DNA of 42,572 bases from Candidatus Binatus sp. (GTDB taxonomy: Bacteria > Desulfobacterota > Binatia > Binatales > Binataceae), in contig NZ_DATCTO010000100.1 in the NCBI RefSeq assembly GCF_036567905.1, positions 1 through 42,572 of the forward strand. The letters are read 5' to 3'. Below the pieces are notes generated by a model, which saw nothing but the letters and a program-made list of their open reading frames with translations, was not told the DNA's origin and made no database searches. The number at the start of each line of letters is the position of its first letter. The first letter of the stretch is position 1. The position numbers were made by a program, and so were the translations under genes. Shown here in pieces: positions 15,920 to 25,104 of this stretch.

Positions 15920-18199
15920 TCATCGCACGCTGCGCAGGCGGACTTCGCGCGGCTTGGCGCCGTCGGCGGGCATCACGATTCCTTCGCGTTCCATCTGCTC
16001 GACCATCCGGGCCGCGCGATTGTAGCCGATTCGAAGCCGCCGCTGGATCATCGAGATCGACGCCTGGTTGCTCTCCATCACGATCCGCACCGCCTCATCA
16101 TACATTTCGTCCTGAATGTTGGCGCCGAATCCGCCACCCTCTTCCTCGCCCGGAGCCTTGGTGTCGAGGATTTCCATGCGGTATTCGGGTGCGCCCTGCT
16201 CACGCAGGAAATCGGCGAGCCTGCGAATCTCATGCTCGCTGACGAACGGCCCGTGCAGGCGGCGAAGTTTCACGCTGCCGGGCGGCATGAACAGCATATC
16301 ACCGGCGCCGAGCAGCCGTTCGGCGCCGATAGAATCTAAAATCGTGCGCGAATCGACTCGCGACGTGACCTGAAGTGAGATTCGTGCCGGCAGGTTCGCC
16401 TTGATAAGCCCGGTGATCACATCCACCGAGGGACGCTGGGTGGCGAGGATGAGGTGAATTCCCGCGGCCCGCGCCTTTTGCGCCAGCCGCGTGATATCGC
16501 GCTCGACGGTCTTGCCCTCGCCGAGCAGCAAATCGGCCAGCTCGTCGATGACGATCACGATCTTCGGCAGCTTGCGATGCTCGATCGCGCCGACCGCCGG
16601 CTGATTGGGATCGTCCGATGCCGGTACGCTATAACCCGCCATCTTGAGCTGTGCGATCGACGCGCCCGAGGCCAGCGCGTGGTTGTAGCCGTCGATATTG
16701 CGCACGCCCAGCTCGCGCATCCGGATGTACCTGGCCTCCATCTCCTGCGTCGCCCACAGCAACGCGGACGCGGCCTTCTGCGGATCGACGACGACCGGTA
16801 CCAGCAGATGCGGAATATTATCGTACACCGACAATTCCAGCATCTTGGGATCGACCAGAATCAGACGCACATCGTCGGCGGTCGCGTTGAACAGAATCGA
16901 CGCGATCATCGTGTGGAGCGAAACCGACTTGCCGGTCCCGGTCGCTCCGGCGATCAGCAGATGAGGCATCCTGGCGAGATCGGCGGCGACCGGACGCCCG
17001 GCGATATCCTTGCCGAGCGCGATGGTCAGCTGGCTCTGCGCGGCCAGGAATTCCTCGGCCTCGAGAATCTCGCGCAGAAAAATGCGTTCGCGCTTGCGGT
17101 TGGGCACTTCGATCCCGACCACCGCCTCGCCGGGAACAGGCGCCTGGATTCGCACCGCGGCCGCTCTAAGAGCCATCGAGAGATCATCGGCGAGATTGAC
17201 AACCTGGCTCACCTTGATGCCGGAGCCCGGCTCGAATTTGTACATCGTGACGACCGGGCCCGGTTGTACCTCGACCACCCGGCCCTCGACGCCGAAGTCC
17301 GCGAGTTTCTGCTCGAGCACGCGCGCGCTGCGCTCGAGCTGGCCCTCGTCCACCTGCGCATGCTCGGCCGGCGGCAAATCCAGCAGCGACTGCGGCGGCA
17401 GTTTGAAAGCACCCTTCTGGCGCGGCTTCGAAGCCGCTGCCCGGTCGCGCTTCTCGCGCGCCGTCGCATCGCGAATATCCAGCAGCCTGACCTTCAGCGG
17501 CGCCGGCCTGCCGCCCGCGCCGTCGGGCTCGATCTCGTCGCCCGCGCCAAGTGAGAACGGGCCGCGCGTTTCGTTGTGGCCGCCGGCAGGTTCGAACTCC
17601 GCGCGGCGCGGACGAATTTTGTTGGCGAGTCCGGCCAGCAGCTCGGTCGGCGCCCGCTTGAGCATCAGCGCAAGCCCGCAGACCAGTCCGAGCGCGACCG
17701 CGATCGAGCCCCCGGCCAAGTTGAGCGAATCATTGAGAATCGTGGCGATATCCGCGCCAATTTCACCGCCCATCTTTGCGTCGTGCAGATCCCACAGCGC
17801 GCCGGCCGCCGCGAGCGCAAAAATCAAAATGACGCCGCCGCCAATCTCGCGCACGATCGTGACAATTCCCGCACCCGTCCATACCCGCTGCGCCAGCCAC
17901 GCGAACAACATCATCGCGGTGTACGACTGATATCCCACCAGGCCGCCGAGAGTCGCCGCCAGGGCCGCGCCGACCGGACCGCCGAGGTTGGGGCTGCGTC
18001 CGATATCGACGCTTACGAGGCTCACCGTGCCGAATGCCGCGAACGCCAGCAGCGCCAGCGCGAACAGCTCGCGAGCGATTCGCGCGCCGGGATGCGCGGC
18101 AATGGAAACGAAAGCCTCCTCGGCCGCATCCCGCGGCTCGCGAGCCGCTGAAGACGGCAGCTCGATGGGCATTTTCTCCTTGCGCGCGATGGGGGTCAC
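15920..18199 (-). CDS. ftsK: DNA translocase FtsK/SpoIIIE
   Basis: A 759-residue septal DNA pump that moves chromosome ends across the division site. The N-terminal ~180 residues carry about four membrane segments. A charged linker follows, then the alpha/beta motor with VEVQPGPVVTMYKFEPG, Walker A AGATGTGKS, and Walker B VIVIDELADLL. The C-terminal gamma winged helix is present (SISMIQRRLRIGYNRAARM) and reads DNA polarity sequences. The linker is short compared with E. coli FtsK (1329 residues) but normal for many phyla. The start used is GTG 18199, whose GTGA overlaps the RNase J stop. ATG 18172, just after AAGGAG, is a fair alternative. It is translationally coupled to RNase J. Confidence 0.95.
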   Translation of the reverse strand: MTPIARKEKMPIELPSSAAREPRDAAEEAFVSIAAHPGARIARELFALALLAFAAFGTVSLVSVDIGRSPNLGGPVGAALAATLGGLVGYQSYTAMMLFAWLAQRVWTGAGIVTIVREIGGGVILIFALAAAGALWDLHDAKMGGEIGADIATILNDSLNLAGGSIAVALGLVCGLALMLKRAPTELLAGLANKIRPRRAEFEPAGGHNETRGPFSLGAGDEIEPDGAGGRPAPLKVRLLDIRDATAREKRDRAAASKPRQKGAFKLPPQSLLDLPPAEHAQVDEGQLERSARVLEQKLADFGVEGRVVEVQPGPVVTMYKFEPGSGIKVSQVVNLADDLSMALRAAAVRIQAPVPGEAVVGIEVPNRKRERIFLREILEAEEFLAAQSQLTIALGKDIAGRPVAADLARMPHLLIAGATGTGKSVSLHTMIASILFNATADDVRLILVDPKMLELSVYDNIPHLLVPVVVDPQKAASALLWATQEMEARYIRMRELGVRNIDGYNHALASGASIAQLKMAGYSVPASDDPNQPAVGAIEHRKLPKIVIVIDELADLLLGEGKTVERDITRLAQKARAAGIHLILATQRPSVDVITGLIKANLPARISLQVTSRVDSRTILDSIGAERLLGAGDMLFMPPGSVKLRRLHGPFVSEHEIRRLADFLREQGAPEYRMEILDTKAPGEEEGGGFGANIQDEMYDEAVRIVMESNQASISMIQRRLRIGYNRAARMVEQMEREGIVMPADGAKPREVRLRSVR

Positions 18200-19869
18200 A
18201 CCTCCGTCACGTACGGAATCACCAGCGGCCGCTTGCCGAGCTCGTCGCTGAAGTAACGCCGAATCGCGCGTACGATTTCTTCCTTCACCCGGGGATCATT
18301 GGCGAGCAGGGGACCGCCGAGCGCGCTCAGGCGCTGAATTAATTCCTCCTTCGCGCGGCGCATGTGCGCGGAAGTGCCATCGCCGCTCACCAGCCCTCGC
18401 GACAGGAGATCGGGGCCCGCGACGATGCGCCCGGTTTTCGACGAGAGGACCACCACCGCCGTTACCGTGCCATCGCGCGCCAGCACCCGGCGCTCGCCGA
18501 TCACGGCGGGGTCGCCGCCGTCGGCGCCTTCGAGCATCACGCGGCCTGCCTCGACGGTGGCTCCGCGGCGCGCCTCGCCAGCGGGACTTAGAATCAGCGA
18601 ATCGCCGTCTTCGAGCAGGAAGCAGTTACGCTCGGGAATTCCCGCGGCAATTGCCAGCGCGAGGTGACGGCTCAGATGACGATATTCGCCATGAATCGGG
18701 ATGAAGTGCCGCGGCCGCGTGAGCGCGATCATCTCCGTCAACTCGTCCTGGCTCGCGTGCCCCGAAACGTGAACCGGAGCGACCGCGTCGTAAACAACCT
18801 CGGCGCCCTGCCGGTAGAGACGGTTCACCAGGGTGTTGATGGTGCGTTCGTTGCCGGGAATGAAGCGCGATGACAGCACGACCACGTCGCCATGCTCGAT
18901 ACGCACGCGCGGGTGGGCGTCGGCGGCGAGTTTCGCCAGCGCCGAGAGCGGCTCGCCCTGGCTTCCGCTGGTAAGATAGCTCAGCCGGTCGCCGTCGATG
19001 AACTCGGCCTCGCCCGGCTCGACAAACATCGCTTGCGCAAATGGAAGCTGGCCGATCTCGAGACCCAGCCGCACGCTCTCCGCCATCGCGCGTCCGAGCG
19101 GAACGACCCGGCGGCCGAACTCGCGCGAGACCTCGACCACCTGGCGAATCCGATGCAGATGCGACGAAAAGGCTGACAGGAAAAACCTGCCGCGCGCGCG
19201 TGACGCGAGCTCGCGCAGGACGGGTTTGAGCGAACTTTCCGAGCCCGAGCGGCCGGGGCGCTCGACGTTGGTCGAATCCGAGAGCAGGACGGCGACGCCT
19301 TGCGCGCCAAGCTCGGCGAACCGCTCGCGATCGAACATCTCGCCGTCCACCGGGGCGTCATCAATTTTGAAGTCGCCGCTATGAACGACGATCCCGGCGG
19401 GAGTTCGAATCGCCAGCGCAATCGAGTTCGGGGTCGAATGCGTAACCCGAATCGGCTCGACCGTGAACGGCCCAGCCTCGAATGCAACCCGCGGCGCGAT
19501 CGTCCGCAGATCGACCGGATCGTCGAACTCCGCATCAGCGAGGCGCCGCCGGGTGAAAGCGAGCGTTACATCGGTTCCATAAACGGGAACGTTGAAGCGG
19601 CGGATCAAATGCGGCAGCGCGCCGATGTGATCCTCGTGGGCGTGGGTGAGCACCACCGCCTCAACCGCGACGTGGCTGCGCTCGAGCCACGCCATCTCGG
19701 GTATATAGGTGCCCAATCCGAGCGCGGGCTCGTCGGGAAACATCACCCCGCAATCGATCACGATCGCGCGCCCGGCGCATTCGATCGCCATCAGGTTGAG
19801 GCCGATCTCGCCCAACCCGCCCAGCGCCACAATTCGGACCGCAGCGGTCGTGGAAGTGCTTGCCGCCAT
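18196..19869 (-). CDS. rnj: Ribonuclease J
   Basis: A 557-residue metallo-beta-lactamase/beta-CASP ribonuclease that degrades and matures RNA by endonuclease and 5'-3' exonuclease action. The metal site is THAHEDH (H76, H78, D80, H81), followed by HSTPNSIAL, HSGDFKID and SDSTN. The beta-CASP region has FFLSAFSSHLHRI, SGSQGEP and VSGHASQDEL, and the third-metal HGEYRHL is present. The C-terminal domain of about 100 residues ends at VTEV. The length is as expected. ATG 19869 is chosen; an earlier start at 19890 adds seven residues. A perfect TATAAT (19904-19899) lies 30 bases upstream. It leads ftsK with a four-base overlap. Confidence 0.95.
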   Translation of the reverse strand: MAASTSTTAAVRIVALGGLGEIGLNLMAIECAGRAIVIDCGVMFPDEPALGLGTYIPEMAWLERSHVAVEAVVLTHAHEDHIGALPHLIRRFNVPVYGTDVTLAFTRRRLADAEFDDPVDLRTIAPRVAFEAGPFTVEPIRVTHSTPNSIALAIRTPAGIVVHSGDFKIDDAPVDGEMFDRERFAELGAQGVAVLLSDSTNVERPGRSGSESSLKPVLRELASRARGRFFLSAFSSHLHRIRQVVEVSREFGRRVVPLGRAMAESVRLGLEIGQLPFAQAMFVEPGEAEFIDGDRLSYLTSGSQGEPLSALAKLAADAHPRVRIEHGDVVVLSSRFIPGNERTINTLVNRLYRQGAEVVYDAVAPVHVSGHASQDELTEMIALTRPRHFIPIHGEYRHLSRHLALAIAAGIPERNCFLLEDGDSLILSPAGEARRGATVEAGRVMLEGADGGDPAVIGERRVLARDGTVTAVVVLSSKTGRIVAGPDLLSRGLVSGDGTSAHMRRAKEELIQRLSALGGPLLANDPRVKEEIVRAIRRYFSDELGKRPLVIPYVTEV

Positions 19870-19898
19870 CGCCCTATCCTGCCTCCGCACCGGGGCAA

Positions 19899-19904
19899 AT
19901 TATA
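19899..19904 (-). promoter_or_regulatory. Candidate -10 box for rnj-ftsK
   Basis: The minus strand reads TATAAT, a perfect -10 in very GC-rich DNA, about 30 bases before the RNase J ATG. The -35 region (TTTCGC at 17 bases) is poor, so the promoter is only suggested. Confidence 0.4.
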
Positions 19905-19998
19905 TCGGTCAGAAAACGCAGGCGAAAGGCGGGGTCCGGCCGCTGCGCCTTGCCTTGAGGATGGGGCGGGGCTAGTTTTCGATCATGAGGTGGCGAAG

Positions 19999-20448
19999 AT
20001 GGCGGCGTCGGTAAACAAAGTAATTCTAATCGGCAATCTCGGACGCGACCCCGAAACCCGCTTCACCAACTCGGGCACCTCGGTCACCAACTTTTCGATT
20101 GCGACCAAGGAGTCGTTCGCCGACAAGAGCGGGACGCGGCAGGACCGCACCGACTGGCACAACATCATCGTGTGGGGCAAACAGGGCGAGACCTGCGCGC
20201 AGTACCTGAAGAAGGGAAGCCCGGTTTACATCGAGGGCAGAATTTCCTACCGCGAGTACGAAGCCAAGGACGGCAGCGGCAAGCGCAAGGTCACGGAAAT
20301 TGTCGCGATGCGCGTGCAGTTCCTGAGCTCGCGCGGCGGCGCTCCGATGGGCGATGACGCCGGCGAAGCTCGTGGTCGCGCACCCGCAAGCGCCGCAGGC
20401 GCGGGCGACGACGTCGCGCCGATGGACGACGAGGACATCCCGTTCTAA
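19999..20448 (+). CDS. ssb: Single-stranded DNA-binding protein SSB
   Basis: A 149-residue SSB that coats single-stranded DNA in replication and repair. The OB fold covers residues 1 to about 110: NKVILIGNLGRDPE, WHNIIVWGKQGE, KKGSPVYIEGRISYREYE. A short Gly/Ala linker leads to the acidic tail MDDEDIPF, the site that recruits partner proteins. The start is ATG 19999, with GAGG eight bases upstream; the frame is open far upstream but the fold begins here. It is divergent from rnj (129-base gap) and its stop overlaps the stop of the convergent DUF309 gene by four bases. Confidence 0.96.
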   Translation: MAASVNKVILIGNLGRDPETRFTNSGTSVTNFSIATKESFADKSGTRQDRTDWHNIIVWGKQGETCAQYLKKGSPVYIEGRISYREYEAKDGSGKRKVTEIVAMRVQFLSSRGGAPMGDDAGEARGRAPASAAGAGDDVAPMDDEDIPF

Positions 20449-20819
20449 GCGCGTGACCTTGAAATTCGGCGCAGTCGCGGCGGGGCGGGAAGCGGGCCGC
20501 CATCTGCGCGGCTCGCGATTTCGATAAATCGGCTCAACTCGACGCGCAACTCGCCGACTGCCAGACCCATGTGCTCGTGCGGAATTGAATCGAGCCTGGC
20601 CGACGCCTTCTGATACAGCGACCGGGCGCCGCTGAAGTTCCCGCGCTGCGCGTGCAGGATCGCGACCGCGGCCTGGATCAGTCCCTGGTAGAAAAGCTTC
20701 GCTTCGCCGTCGGAGCGCTTCCAGATTTCCTCCCATGCCTCATGACACTCGAAGAAGCGCCCCTGGTTGAAGAGGTCGATTCCCTGTTGGTAAAAATCGC
20801 GGGGCGGCTGCCGCGTCAT
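20445..20819 (-). CDS. DUF309 domain protein
   Basis: A 124-residue helical protein of the DUF309 family. The signature is easily seen: GRFFECHEAWEEIWKRSDG, then FYQGLIQAAVAILHAQRGN and GARSLYQKA. The conserved histidine and glutamates of HEAWEE suggest a metal or ligand site, but no function is established. There is no signal peptide. It lies 57 bases downstream of the AhpD-like gene on the same strand, so the two may share a transcript. The C-terminus is Arg/Pro rich and overlaps the ssb end by four bases. Confidence 0.85.
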   Translation of the reverse strand: MTRQPPRDFYQQGIDLFNQGRFFECHEAWEEIWKRSDGEAKLFYQGLIQAAVAILHAQRGNFSGARSLYQKASARLDSIPHEHMGLAVGELRVELSRFIEIASRADGGPLPAPPRLRRISRSRA

Positions 20820-20876
20820 CGATCAATCATAGCGCGCCGCGGCGGCGAATCGGTGTTTCGGTGTTGCAGCGCGGCG

Positions 20877-21422
20877 CTACCGCCTGCCCGTGTCGGGCTC
20901 GAGCTCGACGCCCACCGGGACCAGCACACGCACTACCATGTTGTAGTAGGCGACGTTCTCCACCAGCTCCATCATGCGGCAGGTGTCGAGAAACGTCTTC
21001 AAGGCGTTCCAGGTCGCGTCGGTCACCCGCACGCTGCTGGTGGATTCGGCGGCGTAACGAATCACGGCGCGCTCATGGTCGCTGAACTTCGCGGATTTCT
21101 CCCAATCAGCGAGCGCCTCGAGCTGCTCGCGCGCGACGCCGACGCGCCGCGCGATGCTCAAATGATGCACGAACTCGTATTGCGCATCGGTCAGCCGTCC
21201 GACCGTGAGGATCGCGAGTTCGCGGAGTTTTGGATCGAGCGCGGTCTTGTTGCGAAGGTTGTTACCCATCGAGCAGAACCGGCGCAAAAATTTTGGCGTA
21301 TGCGCCAGTACACGGAAGAGATTGCCGACGGTCCCGCCACTCTCCGCGGCCAGGTTGTCGAAGATCACGCGGTCGGCTTCGGGAAGGTCTTCGCGATTGA
21401 GGTACGGTACGCGCGCGGCCAT
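20877..21422 (-). CDS. Carboxymuconolactone decarboxylase (AhpD-like) family protein
   Basis: A 181-residue all-helical protein of the CMD/AhpD superfamily. The core is KLRELAILTVGRLTDAQYEFVHHLSIARRVG followed in the next helix by LADW, DHERAVIRYA and NVAYYNMVVRVL (each is a separate stretch of the fold). AhpD enzymes use a CxxC pair before the histidine; here that position is QYEFVHH with no cysteine, so it is not a peroxiredoxin reductant. Such cysteine-free members include decarboxylases and many of unknown role. It starts 54 bases after ilvB on the same strand and may be in its operon. Confidence 0.85.
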   Translation of the reverse strand: MAARVPYLNREDLPEADRVIFDNLAAESGGTVGNLFRVLAHTPKFLRRFCSMGNNLRNKTALDPKLRELAILTVGRLTDAQYEFVHHLSIARRVGVAREQLEALADWEKSAKFSDHERAVIRYAAESTSSVRVTDATWNALKTFLDTCRMMELVENVAYYNMVVRVLVPVGVELEPDTGRR

Positions 21423-21476
21423 GAGTTCGTCTCCTGCGGAAAAAGATGTTCCTGGCTTTGAGCGCGCGGCCCCCGT

Positions 21477-23174
21477 TCAGGCGAACAGCATCTCGGACAT
21501 CGCGCCGCCGGGCGGAATCATCGGCATCACCGCTTCTTCCTTGGGGATCACGACGTCGATGAGTACCGGACCGGGGGTCGCGAATGCTTCCTTCATCGTG
21601 GCGGCCAGGTCTTTCGTTTTTTCAATTCGGAAGCCGTGCGCACCGTAGGCATCGGCCAGCTTGACGAAATTCGGCACCGACATTGCGGTGTAGGAATACC
21701 GTTCAGCGTAGAACTTCTCCTGCCATTGGCGAACCATTCCGAGGAAGTAGTTGTTGAGTATGATTACCTTGATATCGACTTTGTATTGGACCGCGGTACC
21801 CAGTTCCTGGATGTTCATCTGAATCGAGCCGTCGCCCGAAACCACTACAACCTTCTTGTCAGGCGCGGCGAACGTCGCACCGATTCCGGCCGGCAGTCCG
21901 TAGCCCATGGTGCCCAGTCCGCCCGAGGTCAGCCACGAACGGGGATTCTCAAACGGGAACATCTGAGCTACCCACATCTGATGCTGCCCGACATCAGTGG
22001 CCAGTATGCAATCGCCCTTGGTGAGCTTATGCAGCTCGGCGATAACGTCGATCGGAGAGACGCTGTCACCACGACGGCTGTTCTCGTAGAGCGGTTTCTC
22101 CTTCTGCCACTTGAGGATCTGCTGATGCCATTTCGCCCAGTCGGCGTGGCGCTTGCCGATGCTCTCGCGGCCCTTAATCGTGGTCAGCATGTCGGTCAGC
22201 ACCGACTTGATATCGCCGACGATCGGAATATCGACCTTGACGTTCTTCGAAATGGACGACGGGTCGATATCGATGTGAATAATCGTTTCGGCCTTCGGCG
22301 CGAATTCAGAAATCTTGCCGGTGACGCGATCGTCGAAGCGCGCACCGACTGCGATTAGGCAATCGGTGTTGCATACGGCCGTGTTGGTGGCATACGAACC
22401 GTGCATCCCGAGCATCCCGAGCCTGAGCGAATCGGAGGCGGGGTACGATCCCAATCCCATCAACGTCTCGGTAACTGGAATACCAAGTCCTTTAACCAGT
22501 TCGCGCAACTCGGGCGCCGCACCGGACCATTGCACGCCGCCGCCGACGTAGAACAGCGGCGTCGAACTTTTTTCGATCGCCTCGATCGCCCGCTCGATCT
22601 GCCGGGGATTGCCGCGAATTGTGGGCTTGTAGCCGCGCAGTTCAATTTTCTCGGGAAGGTGAAAAACATGCTCGGCCTGTTGCACGTCCTTGGGCAAATC
22701 GACCACCACCGGACCGGGGCGTCCGCTGCCGGCGATGTAAAACGCTTCCTTGATGATGCGCGCGATATCCTTGACGTTCTTGACCAGGAAATTGTGCTTG
22801 GTGCACGGGCGGGTGATGCCGACGAAGTCCGCCTCCTGAAAAGCATCGTTGCCGATCATCGTGGTCGGAACCTGGCCCGACAAAACCACCATCGGGGTGG
22901 AATCCATGTATGCGTCGGCGATTCCGGTGACGGTGTTGGTCGCACCGGGCCCCGAAGTGACAATGACCACGCCGGGGCGTCCGCTGACGCGCGCATAGCC
23001 CTCCGCCATGTGGGCGGCGCCCTGCTCATGGCGGACCAGAACGTGCTTGATCTTTGAGTCGAGTAGCGCGTCGTAAGTCGGCAGGATCGCGCCGCCCGGA
23101 TAGCCGAAGATGACATCGACGCCCTCGGCAATCAGGGTTTCGACAACGATTTGTGCTCCCGTAAGTTTTTTCAT
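21477..23174 (-). CDS. ilvB: Acetolactate synthase, large (catalytic) subunit
   Basis: A 565-residue thiamine-diphosphate enzyme joining two pyruvates (or pyruvate and 2-oxobutyrate), the first shared step of valine, leucine and isoleucine synthesis. The N-terminal PYR domain has GYPGGAILP and the catalytic glutamate in RHEQGAAHMAEGYAR. The middle domain binds FAD (GARFDDRVTG). The C-terminal PP domain has GLGTMGYGLPAGIG and GDGSIQMN...NN for Mg-ThDP. The length is typical of biosynthetic AHAS. The regulatory subunit ilvN, usually next door, is absent: the next gene is AhpD-like. A nested palindrome (23223-23267) lies upstream. Confidence 0.95.
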   Translation of the reverse strand: MKKLTGAQIVVETLIAEGVDVIFGYPGGAILPTYDALLDSKIKHVLVRHEQGAAHMAEGYARVSGRPGVVIVTSGPGATNTVTGIADAYMDSTPMVVLSGQVPTTMIGNDAFQEADFVGITRPCTKHNFLVKNVKDIARIIKEAFYIAGSGRPGPVVVDLPKDVQQAEHVFHLPEKIELRGYKPTIRGNPRQIERAIEAIEKSSTPLFYVGGGVQWSGAAPELRELVKGLGIPVTETLMGLGSYPASDSLRLGMLGMHGSYATNTAVCNTDCLIAVGARFDDRVTGKISEFAPKAETIIHIDIDPSSISKNVKVDIPIVGDIKSVLTDMLTTIKGRESIGKRHADWAKWHQQILKWQKEKPLYENSRRGDSVSPIDVIAELHKLTKGDCILATDVGQHQMWVAQMFPFENPRSWLTSGGLGTMGYGLPAGIGATFAAPDKKVVVVSGDGSIQMNIQELGTAVQYKVDIKVIILNNYFLGMVRQWQEKFYAERYSYTAMSVPNFVKLADAYGAHGFRIEKTKDLAATMKEAFATPGPVLIDVVIPKEEAVMPMIPPGGAMSEMLFA

Positions 23175-23222
23175 TTACCGATTTTTGGCAGCTTTCCCCA
23201 CAATTTGAGCCTTCAAAGCTAC

Positions 23223-23267
23223 ACTACCCGCGGATATCGGCACAACTTGTGCCGAAAAACGGGTAGT
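23223..23267. promoter_or_regulatory. Nested inverted repeats upstream of ilvB
   Basis: An outer pair ACTACCCG (23223-23230) and CGGGTAGT (23260-23267) encloses an inner pair TCGGCACAA (23237-23245) and TTGTGCCGA (23247-23255) with a one-base centre. It sits 49 bases before the ilvB start, after the stop of the gene at 23291. It could be an operator or a terminator; there is no T tract on the ilvB strand after it. Confidence 0.5.
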
Positions 23268-23290
23268 GGTCGCCGCGATTGAACCGCCGG

Positions 23291-23737
23291 CTAATAATGC
23301 TCGGCGGGACCAAAGCGGCCCTCGCCCGGTTCCGTGCCCACCACTTCCAATGTCTGATTGTTCCCGGAGAACATGCCGCGCACGGTCAGGGTCTGGCCCG
23401 GCTGCATTTTCTCGAACGTATCCTCTCCGACGCCGGTCACGTTGAAGTTGGGCTTGTACTGGCGGACCAACTGCCAGATGTCAGGCCAATGGACTATGCC
23501 CCTGGGATCGTCAACGTAGGCGTCCTTCAGCACGAACTTGTAGGTTTTCCCGCTTACGCCCATCGTGACCACCTGCTTGTCACCGTAGATCTGCCCGGGC
23601 GCGGGCTTGCTGATGATCAGCGTGGTGGGAAGCGGAATCATCATCGGAAGCATCTGCGCATCGGCTCGGGCGGGATTAAATACGAGCGCCGAAATCGCGA
23701 TCGCGAACAGACCGATTCTGAAAATAGTTTTTTCCAT
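23291..23737 (-). CDS. Small exported protein of unknown function
   Basis: A 148-residue protein with a clear signal peptide: MEKTIFRIG, a hydrophobic core LFAIAISALVF and a cleavage region near NPARADAQ. The mature part is mostly beta, with GQTLTVRGMFSGNNQTLEV near the end, suggesting a small periplasmic beta domain. It contains the repeated use of V, T and G typical of such folds, but I recognise no family. The start is ATG 23737, with AGAGG eight bases upstream and a candidate promoter (23775-23804). It is divergent from the metallo-hydrolase gene and upstream of ilvB on the same strand. Confidence 0.75.
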   Translation of the reverse strand: MEKTIFRIGLFAIAISALVFNPARADAQMLPMMIPLPTTLIISKPAPGQIYGDKQVVTMGVSGKTYKFVLKDAYVDDPRGIVHWPDIWQLVRQYKPNFNVTGVGEDTFEKMQPGQTLTVRGMFSGNNQTLEVVGTEPGEGRFGPAEHY

Positions 23738-23774
23738 GTGAGCAGCCTCTGTCGCTCTTTGCTCAACCGTCTCA

Positions 23775-23804
23775 ATCATAGAGAACGCGTCGATGAACGA
23801 TCAA
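23775..23804 (-). promoter_or_regulatory. Candidate sigma-70-type promoter for the gene at 23737
   Basis: On the minus strand TTGATC (23804-23799) and TATGAT (23780-23775) are separated by 18 bases, giving a start about 30 bases before the ATG. Matches are four and five of six. Confidence 0.4.
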
Positions 23805-23900
23805 GCAAGATACTTTCGATCGAGACCTCGAAGCCTTGCAATGGAAGCCCGTCTAGTTTAGTCGGCAACTCGGAGCGCAGAGTAGCGGAACTCAACCATC

Positions 23901-25010
23901 ATGTCGCGATCGGCCAAACGTCTCGCCGCTTGCGCCGCAGCCCTGGTGCTGCTCGGCGGACTCGGGTGGTGGATGGCGCACGTGCCGGCGGTGCAGGATG
24001 CGCTGCTAAGGCGGGTGGTTGAGCGGACCCTTGGCGCAACGCGCAATGATCTCCTCGCCGACGACGCGCTCCGCGTTGTCCTGTGCGGAACCGGAAATCC
24101 GCTGCCCGATCCCAATCGGGCCGATGCGTGCACGGCGGTCTTCGCCGGCGGCAATATGTATCTCGTGGACGCCGGCCCGGGCGCGTGGAAGAACCTCGCG
24201 CTGTGGCATCTGCCGGCGCCCAAGCTGGCGGCGGTGATGCTGACGCACTACCACTCGGATCATATCGGCGACCTTGGCGAGATTAACCTGCAGACGTGGG
24301 CGCAGGGCCGGGCGAAGCCGCTGCGCGTCTTCGGGCCGCCTGGCGTCGAGGAGGTGGTGGGCGGATTTGCGCAGGCGTACGCGCTGGACCGCGACTATCG
24401 CGTAGCGCATCACGGCGCCGCACTTATGCCGCCGGCCAACTGGACGATGGAACCGCACGTGGTAAAGATCGATGCTGAGCCCGGCGCGGGACCCTGCGCG
24501 GGCGGCTCGGCGACCGTTCTCGAAGAGAACGGGCTCAAAGTGACCGCCTTTACCGTCAATCATGCGCCGGTCGCGCCCGCCTACGGCTACCGATTCGACT
24601 ACAAGGGGCGCTCGGTGGTGATCAGCGGCGATACGACCAAATGCGCCAACCTGGTGGCGCAGGCGCGCGGCGCCGACGTGCTGATCCACGAAGCGCAGTC
24701 GGCGCCGATGGTGAAACTTATCGAAGCGGCGGCCAGCCGGCGGGGCAACGCGCGAGTTGCCAAGATCATGTCCGACATCCTCCGCTACCATACCACGCCC
24801 GAGGACGCGGCCGCCGAGGCGAACCAGGCGGGCGTGCGGCTCCTGGTGCTGAGCCATATCGGGCCGCCGACGCCCAACGCCTTCGTGCGGATGTCATTCA
24901 TGCGGGGAGTCGGCGCGGTGCGGCCGCGCGGCGTCGTGCTCGGATATGACGGAATGCTGCTCACGCTGCCGGTGGGTTCGGACACAATCGATACTTCCAG
25001 CGTGAACTAG
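23901..25010 (+). CDS. Membrane-anchored metallo-beta-lactamase-fold hydrolase
   Basis: A 369-residue hydrolase with an N-terminal membrane anchor or signal (residues about 8-26, LAACAAALVLLGGLGWWMA) and a periplasmic or exported catalytic domain. The metal motif is THYHSDHIGDL (H116, H118, D120, H121), with later VNHAPVAPAYGYRF, SGDTTKC and a C-terminal SHIGPP. The GTGNPLPDPNR opening and the late histidines place it in the RNase Z/arylsulfatase-like branch of the fold, but an exported location excludes tRNA processing. The substrate is unknown. The start ATG 23901 gives the best signal segment. It is divergent from the small exported protein gene. Confidence 0.85.
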   Translation: MSRSAKRLAACAAALVLLGGLGWWMAHVPAVQDALLRRVVERTLGATRNDLLADDALRVVLCGTGNPLPDPNRADACTAVFAGGNMYLVDAGPGAWKNLALWHLPAPKLAAVMLTHYHSDHIGDLGEINLQTWAQGRAKPLRVFGPPGVEEVVGGFAQAYALDRDYRVAHHGAALMPPANWTMEPHVVKIDAEPGAGPCAGGSATVLEENGLKVTAFTVNHAPVAPAYGYRFDYKGRSVVISGDTTKCANLVAQARGADVLIHEAQSAPMVKLIEAAASRRGNARVAKIMSDILRYHTTPEDAAAEANQAGVRLLVLSHIGPPTPNAFVRMSFMRGVGAVRPRGVVLGYDGMLLTLPVGSDTIDTSSVN

Positions 25011-25104
25011 CAGGCGCGCTGAACTTCGGCGAAAAAAATGTTACGATTGGCGGACGAGGTAATCGCGGCTCAAAGCGCGGACTTCCCATCAGCGGAGAAC
25101 CGGG

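Noticed and set aside
18172..18199. Shorter FtsK start at 18172
   Set aside because: Kept only as an alternative. The GTGA overlap at 18199 is a strong coupling sign, though neither ribosome binding site has ideal spacing.
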